The notes: generated from the letters alone by a model not told the origin. A stretch of 50,274 nucleotides of DNA from Paenibacillus sp. 1001270B_150601_E10 (GCF_015558675.1 NZ_JADMOL010000017.1:1-50274); one strand, 5' to 3'; positions 1 through 9,184 are shown, counted from the stretch's first letter. Translations and numbers: made by a program.

Positions 1-130
1 CGCCAGCTTTCAGCTTAGGGCTTTTTTCAATGTCTACAAAAATGGGGCTTGACCAAAGATCTCCCGGGATTTTTTAATAATAATGAAAGACTTTGATAGG
101 ATATCCATCTACAATAGGAGGAATCCAGCG

Positions 131-1654
131 TTAGTTACAAGCGCAGTTCAACACAGGCTTGCGGGCGGCCTGTGTTTCATTCAGGCGGCGCACATGTGTA
201 GAATAAGGTGCATTCAATAGAATCTCTGGATTCTCTTTCGCCTCTTCTGCGATCCGAATCATGGTGTCAATAAATTCATCCAGCGTCTCTTTGCTTTCGG
301 TTTCCGTAGGCTCAATCATCATGCATTCTTCCACATTAAGCGGGAAGTAAATAGTAGGCGGATGGAAGCCGAAGTCAAGCAGTCTCTTCGCGACGTCAAG
401 CGTACGAACTCCATACTGCTTCAGCGGCGTGCCTGACATGACGAATTCATGCTTGCATACGCGCGAATATGGAATTTCAAAGTACGGCGCAAGTCGATGC
501 ATCATGTAGTTCGCGTTTAGTACTGCGCATTCAGAGACTGTACGAAGGCCTTCAGGTCCATACGTTCGAATATACGTGTACGCGCGGACAAGAATGCCGA
601 AGTTGCCATAGAATGCCTTCACTCGTCCGATTGATTCAGGGCGATTATAATCAAAGGCAAAGCTACCATCATCTTTCTTCACGACGATAGGCTTAGGAAG
701 GTATGGCATAAGCTTCTGCTTTACACCTACCGGTCCTGCTCCAGGGCCGCCTCCACCGTGAGGCGTGCTCATTGTCTTATGGAGGTTCAAGTGCACGACG
801 TCGAAGCCCATATCGCCAGGTCTTGTAATTCCCATGATAGCGTTGGAGTTAGCTCCGTCATAGTAGAGCAAGCCGCCTGCTTCATGAACGATATCGGCGA
901 TCTCCACGATATGCTCCTCGAACAGCCCCAGCGTACTTGGATTTGTCAGCATCAAGGCCGCTGTATCAGGGCCTACGGCTGCACGCAGGGCATCCAGATC
1001 AACGAGGCCGTCTTCGTTCGACTTGATCGTGATCGTATCAAGCCCCGCAGCAGTTGCACTGGCAGGGTTCGTTCCGTGGGAGGAATCGGGTACGATGACC
1101 TTCGTCCGAACCTCACCGCGTGCCTCATGGTAGGCACGGATCATCATCAGACCCGTCCATTCGCCATGTGCGCCTGCTGCAGGCTGCAAGGTCACTTGAT
1201 CCATGCCTGTAAGGGCAGCCAGGTCGTTCTGGAGCGTATACATGAGCTCAAGCGCCCCTTGAATGCTCGATTCAGGCTGATAGGGGTGAATCTTGGCAAA
1301 CCCAGCGAAACGTGCTGTATCTTCGTTAATCTTCGGATTGTACTTCATCGTACAAGAGCCGAGCGGATAGAAGCCATTGTCGATCCCAAAGTTGCGGCGA
1401 GATAACTCGGTATAATGACGGATCACGTCAACTTCATACACCTCAGGGAGCTCTGCTGGAGCGCTTCTTAGGTAAGATGAAGGAATAAGCTCATCGAGAG
1501 CGAGCTCCGGCACATCACACTCAGGCAGAGAGTAAGCTACCCGTCCTTCGCGACTCATCTCGAAAATCAGCTTTTTGTCTGGAGAAACATGAGCACTGGC
1601 CTGCTGCTGTGCTTCTGCTTGCGTTACGATTGAATCACCGTTTGGTTGTGTCAT
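131..1654 (-). CDS. gcvPB: Glycine dehydrogenase (decarboxylating) subunit 2
   Basis: This is the C-terminal half of the P-protein, split in Firmicutes, which decarboxylates glycine with PLP and passes the aminomethyl group to lipoyl-GcvH in the cytoplasm. The 507 residues are full length. The PLP-lysine motif [18 protein letters not shown] is present (Lys about 293), as are the [10 protein letters not shown] segment (about residues 100-110) and [10 protein letters not shown]. The start overlaps the stop of gcvPA by four bases (ATGA), so translation is probably coupled. It is the last gene of gcvT-gcvPA-gcvPB, under the upstream glycine riboswitch. The C-terminus carries a short Cys-containing tail (NCACN). 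Family membership is secure. Confidence 0.97.
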   Translation of the reverse strand: MTQPNGDSIVTQAEAQQQASAHVSPDKKLIFEMSREGRVAYSLPECDVPELALDELIPSSYLRSAPAELPEVYEVDVIRHYTELSRRNFGIDNGFYPLGSCTMKYNPKINEDTARFAGFAKIHPYQPESSIQGALELMYTLQNDLAALTGMDQVTLQPAAGAHGEWTGLMMIRAYHEARGEVRTKVIVPDSSHGTNPASATAAGLDTITIKSNEDGLVDLDALRAAVGPDTAALMLTNPSTLGLFEEHIVEIADIVHEAGGLLYYDGANSNAIMGITRPGDMGFDVVHLNLHKTMSTPHGGGGPGAGPVGVKQKLMPYLPKPIVVKKDDGSFAFDYNRPESIGRVKAFYGNFGILVRAYTYIRTYGPEGLRTVSECAVLNANYMMHRLAPYFEIPYSRVCKHEFVMSGTPLKQYGVRTLDVAKRLLDFGFHPPTIYFPLNVEECMMIEPTETESKETLDEFIDTMIRIAEEAKENPEILLNAPYSTHVRRLNETQAARKPVLNCACN

Positions 1655-3012
1655 GATAGAACCTCCTCCAGCTGTGCTGCGAACTCGTCGATTTCTTCCT
1701 TCGTGCGACGCTCGGTTACAGCTACTAATAGATGCTGCTTCAGCTCATCATATTGTAGACCTAAGTCGTAGCCGCCAATGATTCCTCTTGCGATGAGCTT
1801 CTCGTTCACTTCTTGAACCGAGACGTGGGCAGGAAGCTTCACGACGAATTCATTAAAGAATGGCGAGCTGAAGGCAAGCTCGAACTTGTTCGATTGCTTT
1901 ATGCGCTCAGCAGCATAATGCGCCTTTTGAATGTTTAAGTTGGCCACTTCCTGGAGGCCAGCTTTACCCATCGTGGACAAATAGACGGATGCACAAAGCG
2001 CAAGCAGCGCTTGATTCGAGCAAATATTCGATGTGGCCTTCTCACGGCGAATATGCTGCTCCCGTGCCTGAAGAGTGAGCACAAAGCCGCGTTTGCCGTC
2101 GACATCGACCGTTTGGCCGACAATGCGGCCAGGAATCTTGCGCATGAGCGCTTCTGTTACGGCGAAGAAACCGCAAGTCGGTCCGCCAAGCGAAGCTTGT
2201 ATGCCGAATGGCTGTGCGTCGCCGACGACAACGTCAGCACCAAGCTTGCCAGGTGATTCCAAGAGGCCAAGCGTAAGCGGGTTCGTGCTCATCACGAGCA
2301 GACCCTTGTGCTGGTGAATAATAGGCTCAATGGAACGAACATCCTCAATGCATCCGAAGAAGTTCGGGGATTGAATCACGACAGCCGCTGTATCGGCGGA
2401 TACGGCCGCTTCAAGCTTCGAGAGGTCTGTTACTCCGTTCGACGTATCGATCTCCACAATCTCAAGCCCAAGGCCATGAGCAGTCGTGCACACGATCTCT
2501 CTTGCTTCAGGATGAACAGCCTTCGAAATGACGATCTGCTTACGCTTCGTATGAGCCGCTGCCAATGCGCTTGCTTCGCCAAGCGCTGTTGCGCCATCGT
2601 ACATGCTGGCATTTGCAACAGCCATGCCTGTAATCTCGCAAATATACGATTGGAACTCAAAGATCGCCTGCAGCTCGCCCTGACTGATCTCAGGCTGGTA
2701 TGGCGTATAAGCCGTGTAGAACTCGGAGCGGGAGATTACATGATTGATCACGACAGGAACGTGATGATCATAAAGTCCAGCTCCAAGGAAGCTTGTATAG
2801 CGATCAAAGTCAGCATTCTGATCAGCTAAGCTGCGCATATGCTTCAATAGCTTGGCTTCATCCAAAGCTTCAGACATGGGCAGTGTGCCTTGATAGCGCA
2901 CCGATTCAGGAATATCATGGAACAGCTCATCTACAGATGAGATTCCGATGACCTTTAGCATTTCAGCTTGGTCTTGCTCTGTCATCGGAATGTAACGATG
3001 CTTCTGCTTCAT
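1651..3012 (-). CDS. gcvPA: Glycine dehydrogenase (decarboxylating) subunit 1
   Basis: This is the N-terminal half of the split P-protein and forms the heterotetrameric decarboxylase with GcvPB. The 453-residue length is typical. It begins with the usual [15 protein letters not shown] segment and contains [14 protein letters not shown] and [12 protein letters not shown], both characteristic of the family. The ATG at 3012 follows GAAGGAG at good spacing. It lies about 48 bases downstream of gcvT and overlaps gcvPB by 4 bases, which keeps the two subunits stoichiometric. It is regulated by glycine through the leader upstream of gcvT. Confidence 0.97.
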   Translation of the reverse strand: MKQKHRYIPMTEQDQAEMLKVIGISSVDELFHDIPESVRYQGTLPMSEALDEAKLLKHMRSLADQNADFDRYTSFLGAGLYDHHVPVVINHVISRSEFYTAYTPYQPEISQGELQAIFEFQSYICEITGMAVANASMYDGATALGEASALAAAHTKRKQIVISKAVHPEAREIVCTTAHGLGLEIVEIDTSNGVTDLSKLEAAVSADTAAVVIQSPNFFGCIEDVRSIEPIIHQHKGLLVMSTNPLTLGLLESPGKLGADVVVGDAQPFGIQASLGGPTCGFFAVTEALMRKIPGRIVGQTVDVDGKRGFVLTLQAREQHIRREKATSNICSNQALLALCASVYLSTMGKAGLQEVANLNIQKAHYAAERIKQSNKFELAFSSPFFNEFVVKLPAHVSVQEVNEKLIARGIIGGYDLGLQYDELKQHLLVAVTERRTKEEIDEFAAQLEEVLS

Positions 3013-3060
3013 AGGTTTAACTCCTTCTTAGTTTATGACGTAATCAACGACGTTAGGCAA

Positions 3061-4161
3061 TTAGGAACGTTTGTAGAATGGCGCTTTGATCACTTTGGCT
3101 TTAAGCTTTTTGCCGCGAATTTCGACGAACAGCTCCGTATCGAGGGCTGCGTATTCCTTTTTAATCAGGGCTAATCCTAAGTTGCGCTTCAATGTAGGCG
3201 ATTGTGTGCCGGTGGTGACTTCACCAATATGCTCTTCATCTGCGTACACAGGGTAGTGAGAACGAGGAATCCCTTTGTCAATCATCTCGATGCCGACAAG
3301 CTTGCGCGGCGCGCCATCTGTCTTCTGCTGCAACAGCGCCTCGCGGCCAATGAAATCGCCTTTATCCAGCTTCACAAAGATACCGAGCATCGCTTCAAGC
3401 GGGCTGATGTCTTGGGAGAGCTCTTGACCATACAGAGGCAGGCGAGCTTCAAAACGAAGCGTATCGCGTGCGCCGAGGCCAGCAGGCAGGAGGCCGTGCT
3501 CTTCACCAATGGACAACAGCTTCTGCCAGATCTCCGCAGCATCTTGAGACGCGACATACAGCTCAAAGCCGTCCTCACCGGTATAGCCAGTTCGCGATAC
3601 CAGCGCGTTTTTACCTGCAACCTGTACGTTTTGAAGGAAGTGGAATGGCTTTAGGTCTGCCAAAGACTCGGTAGTAAGCTGTTCAAGAATCGCAATCGCT
3701 TTAGGGCCTTGCAGGGCAAGCAGTGCGGTCTCGCCGGATACATTCGTTAAAGAAACGCCTTCTGCAGGCAAGTGCTCTTGCAGCCATGCAAGGTCCTTAT
3801 CGATATTCGAAGCATTCACAACAAGCATGTATCGATTCTCTTCCAGTCGATATACCAGCAAGTCATCCACAACGCCACCAGTCGGATAGCAAAGCAGACT
3901 GTATTGTGCTTGACCATCCGCAATTCTCGTTACATCGTTAGTCGTCATGTGCTGAATGAAAGCTTCTGCTCCTTTGCCTTCAACTAAAAATTCACCCATG
4001 TGGGAGACGTCAAACAGTCCTGCACGCTCGCGTACGGCCTCGTGTTCCTTTTGAATGCCGTAAAATTGCACAGGAAGCTCCCATCCACCGAAATCAATGC
4101 AGCGTGAACCAGGAATGTCCGCATATAGAGGAAATAGAGGGGTGCGCTTCAGTTCCGTCAT
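3061..4161 (-). CDS. gcvT: Aminomethyltransferase (glycine cleavage T-protein)
   Basis: GcvT transfers the methylene group from aminomethyl-lipoyl GcvH to tetrahydrofolate and releases ammonia. The start was placed at the ATG at 4161 ([13 protein letters not shown]), 28 codons inside the longest open frame, because GAGGTGAT lies just upstream and the longer frame runs into the riboswitch. The 366-residue product shows [13 protein letters not shown], the [10 protein letters not shown] motif and the [13 protein letters not shown] folate-domain motif. It is the first gene of the glycine cleavage operon. Confidence 0.96.
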   Translation of the reverse strand: MTELKRTPLFPLYADIPGSRCIDFGGWELPVQFYGIQKEHEAVRERAGLFDVSHMGEFLVEGKGAEAFIQHMTTNDVTRIADGQAQYSLLCYPTGGVVDDLLVYRLEENRYMLVVNASNIDKDLAWLQEHLPAEGVSLTNVSGETALLALQGPKAIAILEQLTTESLADLKPFHFLQNVQVAGKNALVSRTGYTGEDGFELYVASQDAAEIWQKLLSIGEEHGLLPAGLGARDTLRFEARLPLYGQELSQDISPLEAMLGIFVKLDKGDFIGREALLQQKTDGAPRKLVGIEMIDKGIPRSHYPVYADEEHIGEVTTGTQSPTLKRNLGLALIKKEYAALDTELFVEIRGKKLKAKVIKAPFYKRS

Positions 4162-4203
4162 ATGATCACCTCGTCGTCCTAGACTTTTTTTGCATGCTAA
4201 AGA

Positions 4204-4260
4204 AGGACAGTCCAAAGAAACATGCTCCCTTTGCGGCAGCTTCATTTCTTGGCTCTGTCC
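4204..4260 (-). terminator. Candidate terminator hairpin of the glycine riboswitch
   Basis: On the minus strand the arm at 4260-4243 (GGACAGAGCCAAGAAATG) can pair imperfectly with the arm at 4224-4205 (ending TTTGGACTGTCC), followed by a weak T-rich stretch (TTCTTT). The 5' arm includes the GGACAGAG that closes the second glycine aptamer, so aptamer folding and hairpin formation compete. This is the logic of a glycine ON switch. The T-run is poor, so the strength of termination is uncertain. Confidence 0.5.
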
Positions 4261-4465
4261 TTGGTACCTGAGAGTGTCCTTTAAAGTTCAAGGCATGGAA
4301 AGGCCCGTTGCCTCGAGCTTTAGAGTTTCCCCTTGGGTGATCCTGTCCGAGAGTGGCAGGATGCTCTCCAGAGGTGCGTCCAGTAAAAGTCCTTTTGCCT
4401 GAGAGATTCACCTTCCGGCTTACTCCTTCGGCGTTACGTTGTAGCTGTAATCTCTCCCTTTACCT
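4253..4465 (-). ncRNA. Tandem glycine riboswitch
   Basis: Read on the minus strand, this leader shows two consecutive aptamers. The first has GGGAGAGA, the GCCGAAGGAG type core and TCTCAGGCAAAAGGAC. The second has ACAGGATCACCC, CAACGGGCC and CTCTCAGGTACCAAGGACAGAG in two parts. The repeated CTCTCAGG-CAAAAGGAC/CCAAGGAC element is diagnostic of the gcvT RNA family. It stands directly upstream of gcvT, as in Bacillus, where it turns the operon on when glycine is plentiful. Confidence 0.95.
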
Positions 4466-4504
4466 TCATCCGCTCATATTTTAAAATTTATAGTCCTACC
4501 TACA

Positions 4505-4534
4505 TTAATACTTGAAGCTTCCTGACATTGTCAA
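4505..4534 (-). promoter_or_regulatory. Probable promoter of the gcvT-PA-PB operon
   Basis: On the minus strand TTGACA (4534-4529) is followed after 18 bases by TATTAA (4510-4505), about 40 bases upstream of the first glycine aptamer. Spacing and consensus fit a vegetative sigma factor promoter. Confidence 0.6.
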
Positions 4535-4572
4535 TCCATTTATTACAATTTTCCTAAAAAGAAAGGTATGTA

Positions 4573-4606
4573 TTGACAGCCTCCGTACGGTGCAATACCC
4601 TATAAA
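4573..4606 (+). promoter_or_regulatory. Possible gcvH promoter
   Basis: A perfect TTGACA (4573-4578) lies 129 bases before the gcvH start. The -10 is ambiguous: TACCCT at 4596-4601 has 17-base spacing but matches weakly, whereas TATAAA at 4601 is too far (22). The site is divergent from the gcvT promoter, so gcvH is probably a separate transcript. Confidence 0.45.
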
Positions 4607-4706
4607 TGAATTGCGAAAGCAAGCAACGTGTCAACTTGTACACCCTAACAGATGAAATGAAACCAACGTGAACACCACTACACAACGGATGAAAAGAGGT
4701 ACTGGG

Positions 4707-5096
4707 ATGAGCGAAATTAAGGACAACCTATTGTACAGTGAAGAACACGAATGGGCGCTGATTGTCGATGAAAAAACAGTTCGTATCGGCATTACAGATC
4801 ACGCACAGCATCAGCTTGGCGATATTGTATTTATTGAATTCCCTGAGGTCGGAACAGAGCTGTCTGCTGGTGACAGCATGGGCTCTATTGAATCGGTTAA
4901 GACCGTATCTGAGCTGTATGTTCCGGTAACAGGCAAGATTGTGAAGATCAACGAAGAGCTTGAAGCTACTCCTGAGCACGTGAACGAGGAGCCTTACGGT
5001 CAAGGCTGGATTGCTGAGATTGAGGTTGAAGGCTCTGCGGAGGATGCCGTCAAACATTTGCTGTCTCCTGACAAATACCGTGAAATTACGGAATAA
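4707..5096 (+). CDS. gcvH: Glycine cleavage system H protein
   Basis: GcvH is the lipoylated carrier that shuttles the aminomethyl group between the P, T and L proteins. The start is placed at ATG 4707 (MSEIKDNLLYSEEHEW) because AAGAGGT sits 7 bases upstream; the longer frame from 4668 has no ribosome site. The 129-residue product has the lipoylation motif GSIESVKTVSELY with Lys65 as the modified residue, and the closing NEEPYGQGWIAEIE segment. It is transcribed divergently from gcvT-PA-PB and lacks the glycine riboswitch, so its dosage may be set differently. Confidence 0.96.
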   Translation: MSEIKDNLLYSEEHEWALIVDEKTVRIGITDHAQHQLGDIVFIEFPEVGTELSAGDSMGSIESVKTVSELYVPVTGKIVKINEELEATPEHVNEEPYGQGWIAEIEVEGSAEDAVKHLLSPDKYREITE

Positions 5097-5153
5097 TTGG
5101 AGCGATTAGGATAGGCTTTCTCGTCCATGACGGGCGGTAAAAAAATGAGAACT

Positions 5154-5195
5154 AAAGCCCCAGTGCGACTAATAATTAGTCAAGCTGGGGCTTTT
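5154..5195 (+). terminator. Rho-independent terminator after gcvH
   Basis: AAGCCCCAG pairs with CTGGGGCTT, followed by TTTTCATTT. The loop contains a second small palindrome, GACTAATAATTAGTC, which would extend the stem. Confidence 0.85.
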
Positions 5196-5391
5196 CATTT
5201 GCGGCGACCCAATCCTACAAAAATACAGTTCAGATTCTTCTTTTTGGCTGATAGCATATGCTTGCATTTGAAATAGAGTAAGTATGCCCGTATGATATGA
5301 TGAAGGAGATAGCATGTAATTGAAAAATGTTATATAATTTTCATTTACATCGCTAGTCAGTCAGCATAGAGAGGGAGCAAGGCTTTCCGTC

Positions 5392-6099
5392 ATGAAAAAA
5401 AATTACATGTTTGCATGGACGCTGCTCATTGCCATTCTTATTCTCACCGTCGTGATGATCGCCATGACTTTGTTTGAGGCGAAGCAGCTATCTTCCAATC
5501 AAGGCTTAGTTACCGAAAATCAGCTTGCCATAGCGCAATTTAAAGCGGATTTGCATCTTGAGATTCAGCCTGTACGAGGCGAACGTGATGCACTGGTTCA
5601 AATTGTGGAGTTTGGAGATTACAAATCTCCATACAGCAAGGAGTGGGAAGAGCAGGTATACCCAAAGCTCGAAGAAGAATATATAGCATCTGGCAAAGCT
5701 GCTTATTATTATTTGCATAATCCGCTGCCTGATATGGATTCTCATCTGGCTGCTCGAGCAGCAGAGTATTTGATGGATGTGGATGAGAATCTGTTCTGGC
5801 GCTTTCATACGTTACTATACAAAAAGGAAGGTTTCATGCACTATCGCTGGGGAACCGAGGCCTTTATTCTGGATTTGCTTCGAGTCTATTTCCCTGAGGT
5901 GGATATTCAGACCTTCATCCAGCGCTATCAAAGTGAGTCTGTGCTGAGCATGGTGCTTATGGATCAAGAAGCGGCAAAAAAGTATGGCGTTGAGTATAAT
6001 CCGACGATCTTTGTCAATGGCAAGCTTGCTGAAGATTCCTCCTATGAATCGATTAAGAAGCTGATCGATAAAGAGCTGGCTCTTCATATGAATCATTAA
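5392..6099 (+). CDS. Membrane-anchored DsbA-like thioredoxin-fold protein lacking the CxxC cysteines
   Basis: The 235-residue product has one N-terminal membrane segment (about residues 8-28) and an extracytoplasmic thioredoxin-fold domain of the DsbA/BdbD type. The start of that domain (about residues 68-85) reads VEFGDYKSPYSKEW. In active relatives this is DYKCPYCK, but here both cysteines are serines (Ser79 and Ser82). The helical insert and the closing YNPTIFVNGK segment, with the expected cis-proline, are intact. The product therefore looks folded but unable to do thiol-disulfide exchange. The function is unknown; a chaperone or scaffold role is possible. It stands alone between two terminators. 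Confidence 0.8.
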   Translation: MKKNYMFAWTLLIAILILTVVMIAMTLFEAKQLSSNQGLVTENQLAIAQFKADLHLEIQPVRGERDALVQIVEFGDYKSPYSKEWEEQVYPKLEEEYIASGKAAYYYLHNPLPDMDSHLAARAAEYLMDVDENLFWRFHTLLYKKEGFMHYRWGTEAFILDLLRVYFPEVDIQTFIQRYQSESVLSMVLMDQEAAKKYGVEYNPTIFVNGKLAEDSSYESIKKLIDKELALHMNH

Positions 6100-6167
6100 G
6101 CATTCGGGCGTGCAAATGGGTGTAAGTCAATGATCGAATCGTTGTAAATCAAAATGAAAAGGGATAG

Positions 6168-6199
6168 GGGATCATCGGTATAAGATGGTTCCTTTTTTT
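6168..6199 (+). terminator. Terminator after the DsbA-like gene
   Basis: GGGATCATC (6168-6176) can pair over nine positions with GATGGTTCC (6184-6192), allowing G-U pairs, and is followed by seven T residues. Confidence 0.8.
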
Positions 6200-6209
6200 A
6201 TTTGAGACG

Positions 6210-6599
6210 TTATTCATGGTTTACAGGAAGATCCCACAGCAGATAGTGCTTGGAAAATTGGCGGGTGGAGACGCCGATACGCTTGTCTTCTTTTTCAAAA
6301 ATGAGAACGGAACCGAGTTGATCCCGTAAATGCCAGCCTTTATCTCGCATGTAATCCAAGATAACTTGATATCGATTGTCGGAAGCGACGACCGATACGT
6401 GACGAATGGTATCATGCGTCTGCTCAACGGGAGCATACGCAAGTCCGTCCATATGTAATCGGATGATGGCTTTAAATATAGGTACAGGACGATCCTCCTG
6501 GGAAATGGCACTGCTAAAAACGAAGAAAAACAAAAGGATGACGAGGAAGAAGAGGACAAGCAGAAATAGAAGAAGTCGTTTTCCTAACCTTAGCCACAC
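6210..6599 (-). CDS. Hypothetical single-span membrane protein
   Basis: About 129 residues. A long N-terminal hydrophobic helix rich in Leu and Phe (about residues 7-29) is followed by a hydrophilic extracytoplasmic part containing HVSVVASDNRYQVILDYM and ending RQFSKHYLLWDLPVNHE. No family was recognised. The start is uncertain. The first usual codon is GTG at 6599, but the only good ribosome site, GGAGGT (6629-6624), lies 24 bases upstream of it and only 6 bases before an in-frame ATA at 6617. Initiation may thus use an atypical codon, or the ATG may have been lost. Confidence 0.6.
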   Translation of the reverse strand: MWLRLGKRLLLFLLVLFFLVILLFFFVFSSAISQEDRPVPIFKAIIRLHMDGLAYAPVEQTHDTIRHVSVVASDNRYQVILDYMRDKGWHLRDQLGSVLIFEKEDKRIGVSTRQFSKHYLLWDLPVNHE

Positions 6600-6959
6600 A
6601 ATACAGGTGTTTCTTATTCCATTACCTCCTTAAAGCATTCGACCATTGAGCTTACAAGTAGGAACAAATGCGTAATAAACAAATGTTTCCTATATGATTA
6701 AACGCAAGATAGGTAAAATAGTTGTTATAGATGGACAAATTTTCTAATTCATTATTATGAATGCGCTTTCCACGCATAAGGGTGAAAGACAACCTTAGGA
6801 ATATATATGACAAGTATAGCTTTACTTTCGAAGGAAGCTGTATTAATCCTTCTGATGCTGTTGATGACGAAAAAACTGTTGAAGCCAAAAAGTGTATATG
6901 GAAGAATATGGGGATGTCCATTACAATGTGAATAGATTAAAAAGAAGGAGTGCTTCATC
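6600..6959. other. AT-rich intergenic stretch with one weak small frame
   Basis: About 360 bases lie between the membrane protein and the next gene. A plus-strand frame at 6761-6931 would encode 56 residues with fairly normal amino acid composition (it includes FTFEGSCINPSDAVDDEK) but has no ribosome site, so it may be debris or nothing. The ribosome site for the next gene is at 6943-6950. Confidence 0.3.
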
Positions 6960-7286
6960 ATGATGGCTGTCTATAAGCGAAACGGCATTTATAGCTTTGT
7001 TGTTGGAATTCTTCTTGGTATATGGCTGATTCCAGATACTTCGGTGTTTTTACATCCTAACGGTGGAGTATCGGAGATTGAGTTGTCTCTTCGTTCCTAC
7101 TCGCTCAAGGTCATTCGATTTGCCATTAGCGTTTCGATGCTGACTCTAATAATTACGCTGCTTTTAGGCATCTTTCCATTGCGTGAAATTGCTCAAAAAC
7201 CTTTTGTTCGCGATTTTGCAAAGGGATTTATCGTCGTTCTTGGACTGATACTGTTGTTCATGGTTGGAAATCAATTGTTCTCATAG
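6960..7286 (+). CDS. Hypothetical membrane protein with three hydrophobic helices
   Basis: 108 residues. Hydrophobic segments lie at about residues 12-29, 53-72 and 83-106, joined by short polar loops. No family was recognised. AAGGAG lies 9 bases before ATG 6960, and a second ATG follows at once at 6963, so either may be used. It is probably monocistronic. The protein ends MVGNQLFS at the membrane. Confidence 0.7.
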   Translation: MMAVYKRNGIYSFVVGILLGIWLIPDTSVFLHPNGGVSEIELSLRSYSLKVIRFAISVSMLTLIITLLLGIFPLREIAQKPFVRDFAKGFIVVLGLILLFMVGNQLFS

Positions 7287-7360
7287 TTTAAGAAAGCAAT
7301 TCAATGCCACCAGGTGTTGTTAGTCTAGTCAGACGAGATAAACGATTAGAGCCGATAGAA

Positions 7361-7400
7361 AAAGGTGATTCAACGGGACTGTCCCTGTTGAACCACCTTT
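7361..7400 (-). terminator. Terminator of the GH19 chitinase gene
   Basis: On the minus strand AAAGGTGGTTCAAC pairs with GTTGAATCACCTTT over a GGGAC/GTCCC upper stem, then TTTTTC. The structure is symmetrical enough to work for the convergent upstream gene too. Confidence 0.75.
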
Positions 7401-7408
7401 CTTCTCGT

Positions 7409-8695
7409 TTAGAATGGCTGCATGCCGAGTGTATCTACTTTTTCACCTGTGATATCTACGCCCATGCGTGCCGTAATCTCGCGATAATGTCCCGCGCGCC
7501 GCTCGACAGGACTGCCTTCAGTCTCGCCGAGATTGGCCTCCAATCCATTTAGCACCATAATCGAAGTGCCGAATCCAGGTTTAAGCCCTTTCTCTTTCTC
7601 GGCATCAGTTGGCTTCCATCTTCCAACCATAACATCGTGAGCAGATGGCTTAGGCGCTTGAGGGGTCATCCAGAATAAAATGGCGGTCATATAGCCGATT
7701 TTTCCGTCCTCAGCCACGATTTCTGGATTTTTGAGGAGTACATGCTTATCCCCGTAAATGATAGAGCTAAAAAGGCCATAGTTAAAGTTCCAGCTAAGCA
7801 TAATCGGTCCGCGTCCGTAATAGCGCTTTCCTTTTGCGCCAGGGTACTGCTGGCGAGAAGCAGGGTCAACGAAGTTGGACATGTTTTGACCGGTGCGTCC
7901 AGCAATATTCTCATTCCAGAAGAGACCCCAGCGCAGCGGGCCGCCTGGTGCAGTCGCCCAGCCCCCGCCGGTCTCGTGAGATAGATTGGCAAGGAAGGCC
8001 GCGAGCTCGCGTTTCCGATCCGCTTTAAATCCTTCTTTCAAAAACGTGCCGCAGTCGATGATAACGGTTTCAATTTCCTTGGTCAGATTATCCTTGGCAT
8101 TGAAGTTAGCTGAACGCATGACGAGGGTTTCTACCCTTGCGTCTTTATCAAGCCTATGTATCTCTTGTTCGCCTGTTCCTTTTCGAGTACTAATTTTAAT
8201 TTTAAGATTGGATACCTCTGCAACGGCGTTTATTAAGTTTTCATAGGAGAAATAATCCGTTTGATCGGCTTTGTAATAATCCTTCCCCTTTGCTACCTTA
8301 TGCCATTCTTCAGATCCAAGGCGGTAAGGGAACAACTCCTCGAAGTCCTTCTCTGGCAGGGCAGTCTTGACTGCTTCGATCGCCTTATCTGGGAGATAAA
8401 TAGGGTCTAGGTCATCCCAATCCTGCACGAGATCCTTGTGAGTAAGCAGGCGATGTTCACCGACCTCAAGCGAGCTGCCTTTATGTACGTAAGCGTTGTC
8501 ATTTTTTGGTGCGGCAGATGAGGTATCGGGAGTTGCTTTTTTTGCGCCCGCTGAGGTTGAAGCGCTTGAAGCAGGTGAAGTTTTGGATTCCGCTGCGATC
8601 GCAGGAAGAGGAGCCATGAGGAGAGCTGCACCAACGGCAAGGCTTATACTGCGTTTAGCCACCTTGTTGGAAAAGGGAAATTTACCTTCGTACAT
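7409..8695 (-). CDS. Secreted GH19 chitinase
   Basis: Endochitinase of glycoside hydrolase family 19, inverting, exported to cut chitin outside the cell. The start was placed at ATG 8695 (MYEGKFPF), with AAGGAG 7 bases upstream; another ATG two codons earlier sits too close to that site. The 428 residues begin with a signal peptide (about 1-34, ending PLPAIAAES), then a Ser/Thr/Ala-rich linker. The catalytic domain (about 200-415) contains SHETGGGW with catalytic Glu241, FWNENIAG with the second Glu262, YYGRGPIMLSWNFNYG and GFGTSIMVLNG. The 150-residue segment before the catalytic domain is not recognised. A cre-type palindrome stands about 55 bases upstream. GH19 enzymes are commoner in plants and actinobacteria than in Firmicutes. 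Confidence 0.92.
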   Translation of the reverse strand: MYEGKFPFSNKVAKRSISLAVGAALLMAPLPAIAAESKTSPASSASTSAGAKKATPDTSSAAPKNDNAYVHKGSSLEVGEHRLLTHKDLVQDWDDLDPIYLPDKAIEAVKTALPEKDFEELFPYRLGSEEWHKVAKGKDYYKADQTDYFSYENLINAVAEVSNLKIKISTRKGTGEQEIHRLDKDARVETLVMRSANFNAKDNLTKEIETVIIDCGTFLKEGFKADRKRELAAFLANLSHETGGGWATAPGGPLRWGLFWNENIAGRTGQNMSNFVDPASRQQYPGAKGKRYYGRGPIMLSWNFNYGLFSSIIYGDKHVLLKNPEIVAEDGKIGYMTAILFWMTPQAPKPSAHDVMVGRWKPTDAEKEKGLKPGFGTSIMVLNGLEANLGETEGSPVERRAGHYREITARMGVDITGEKVDTLGMQPF

Positions 8696-8745
8696 AATCA
8701 TTCTCCTTACTCACTGAATTGGATTTCATCAACACCTTATCAATG

Positions 8746-8759
8746 TTAAAGCGCTTTGT
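8746..8759 (-). promoter_or_regulatory. Candidate CcpA cre site upstream of the GH19 chitinase
   Basis: AAAGCGCTTT (8748-8757) is a perfect ten-base palindrome matching the core of the catabolite-responsive element, 53-62 bases before the start codon. Established cre sites with this core bind CcpA-HPr(Ser-P); a repressive role here is inferred. Confidence 0.6.
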
Positions 8760-8787
8760 ATATAGTCGCTCATGACTAGCGCTTCGT

Positions 8788-9184
8788 GTGAAATTTGCTG
8801 AATGCAGAAGAAAGTGGAAGAATAATCCAGATGTAGTGATGAAGATGCAGAAGGACTTTAGTGGATATAAAGAGAACTCGTCGAAGAAGCGTATGAAAGG
8901 GGTGCTCGGAACTATGACGGATGAACTAAAGAAGGAAATGAACCAATCTTATAAGAAGGTTCGGTATGATGCTAGGTTAAGGATGACAGAATCTTAAACA
9001 GCTTCTACAATAAAGGAGTGGAATTGTTCTATTTCGGAAGAGGACGATTAGTGCACTGGACTACTGATGGTAAAGGAAGCGGGAGGTGTCGTTGTCGATT
9101 AGGCGGACATGCCTTTTGCGGGGGTGTCAGCTGAGGCTTATCTCATGGCTTACCAAGCTGATCAGATGTTGACATGGTAAGCGT
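8788..9184 (+). pseudogene. Debris of one or more unrecognised genes
   Basis: A plus-strand 69-residue frame (8788-8997, rich in Lys and Met) is followed in other frames by protein-like pieces. At 8976-9060 one frame reads KDDRILNSFYNKG then VELFYFGRGRLVHWTTDG. At 9080-9180 another reads ADMPFAGVSAEAYLMAYQ then ADQMLTW and a stop, with an internal stop before it. The switch of frame and the internal stops point to a decayed coding region. The family was not recognised, and the first frame could still be a small real gene. Confidence 0.4.

Noticed and set aside
1..130. Search for a gene or terminator downstream of gcvPB at the window edge
   Set aside because: T-rich tracts are present but no convincing stem or frame could be seen in the 130 bases.
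6652..6961. Two overlapping minus-strand frames before the three-helix membrane protein
   Set aside because: No ribosome sites and AT-driven composition; they overlap each other in different frames.
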